Assembly: GCA_017530275.1 (NCBI GenBank)
Contig: JAFXMP010000359.1
Coordinates: forward strand, 1-5,515
Reading direction: 5' to 3'
Origin: Clostridia bacterium
GTDB taxonomy: Bacteria; Bacillota_A; Clostridia; Christensenellales; Aristaeellaceae
DNA: 5,515 nucleotides
The position numbers were made by a program, and so were the translations under genes. Positions within the stretch are counted from its first letter, which is position 1; each line of letters begins with the position of its first letter. Shown piece by piece: positions 5,490 to 5,515 of the stretch. The notes under the pieces were generated by a model. The model was not told where the DNA came from. It saw only the letters and a program-made list of their open reading frames with translations, and did not search any database.

Positions 5490-5515
5490 CGAGGTCACAG
5501 ATGAGGAATGGGAAC
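5476..5515 (+). CDS. IS5-family transposase, N-terminal 13 residues only
   Basis: The visible start MIRRYEVTDEEWE matches the typical N-terminus of IS5-family (IS427-like, DUF4096) transposases or their first open reading frame, where a Y-E-L/V-T-D-E-x-W-E motif begins the helical N-terminal domain. The ATG has AGAGGTGA ending 5 bases upstream. The gene runs off the window, so the DDE catalytic core, any programmed frameshift and whether it is intact are unknown. It points away from the decayed remnant to its left. Confidence 0.65.
   Translation, partial: MIRRYEVTDEEWE

Larger units (their letters stand above)
5370..5515 (+). mobile_element. Left end of an IS5-family insertion sequence
   Basis: A candidate terminal repeat at 5370-5387 is followed by a leader of about 90 bases and the start of a transposase gene at 5476. 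Only 146 bases of the element are in the window. The spacing of repeat, leader and transposase start fits a compact IS. The right end, target duplication and full transposase cannot be seen. Confidence 0.6.

Overview
The window reads as chromosomal DNA of a Gram-positive anaerobe of the class Clostridia, probably a gut lineage related to Ruminococcaceae/Oscillospiraceae. This rests on the style of the ABC exporter pair, strong AGGAGG-type ribosome binding sites, a TTG start, and a consensus sigma-A type promoter. The lineage is inferred from protein style only, since no marker gene is present.

Positions 1-3505 hold a minus-strand operon transcribed toward position 1: a strong promoter with a palindrome at the predicted transcription start, a MarR-family repressor, a first ABC exporter half (TM287-like, with a degenerate ATPase site), and a second ABC exporter half cut by the window edge before its ATPase domain. 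The genes overlap or are separated by one base, so they are probably co-transcribed and translationally coupled. The likely logic is a self-regulated heterodimeric multidrug-type exporter whose repressor senses a ligand.

Positions 3506-3636 are AT-rich with no gene. Positions 3637-4910 hold a second regulator/target pair: a minus-strand TetR-family regulator and, divergently, a membrane-anchored pectinacetylesterase-like hydrolase. Between them lies a composite operator with 12-bp perfect arms and a nested 8-bp inverted repeat. The hydrolase is broken: its N-terminal and C-terminal parts are recognisable, but the middle with the catalytic serine is gone and the two parts are out of frame. The regulator and operator look intact. 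A 12-bp perfect hairpin follows the hydrolase and is its probable terminator.

Positions 4961-5515 are decayed and mobile DNA: a minus-strand gene remnant that shifts frame twice, followed by the left end and first codons of an IS5-family insertion sequence. A perfect 11-bp inverted repeat encloses the transposase ribosome binding site and start codon.

I see no convincing novel defence or biosynthetic system. The best leads are the two operator regions, the deleted hydrolase with its surviving regulator, and the hairpin around the transposase start.
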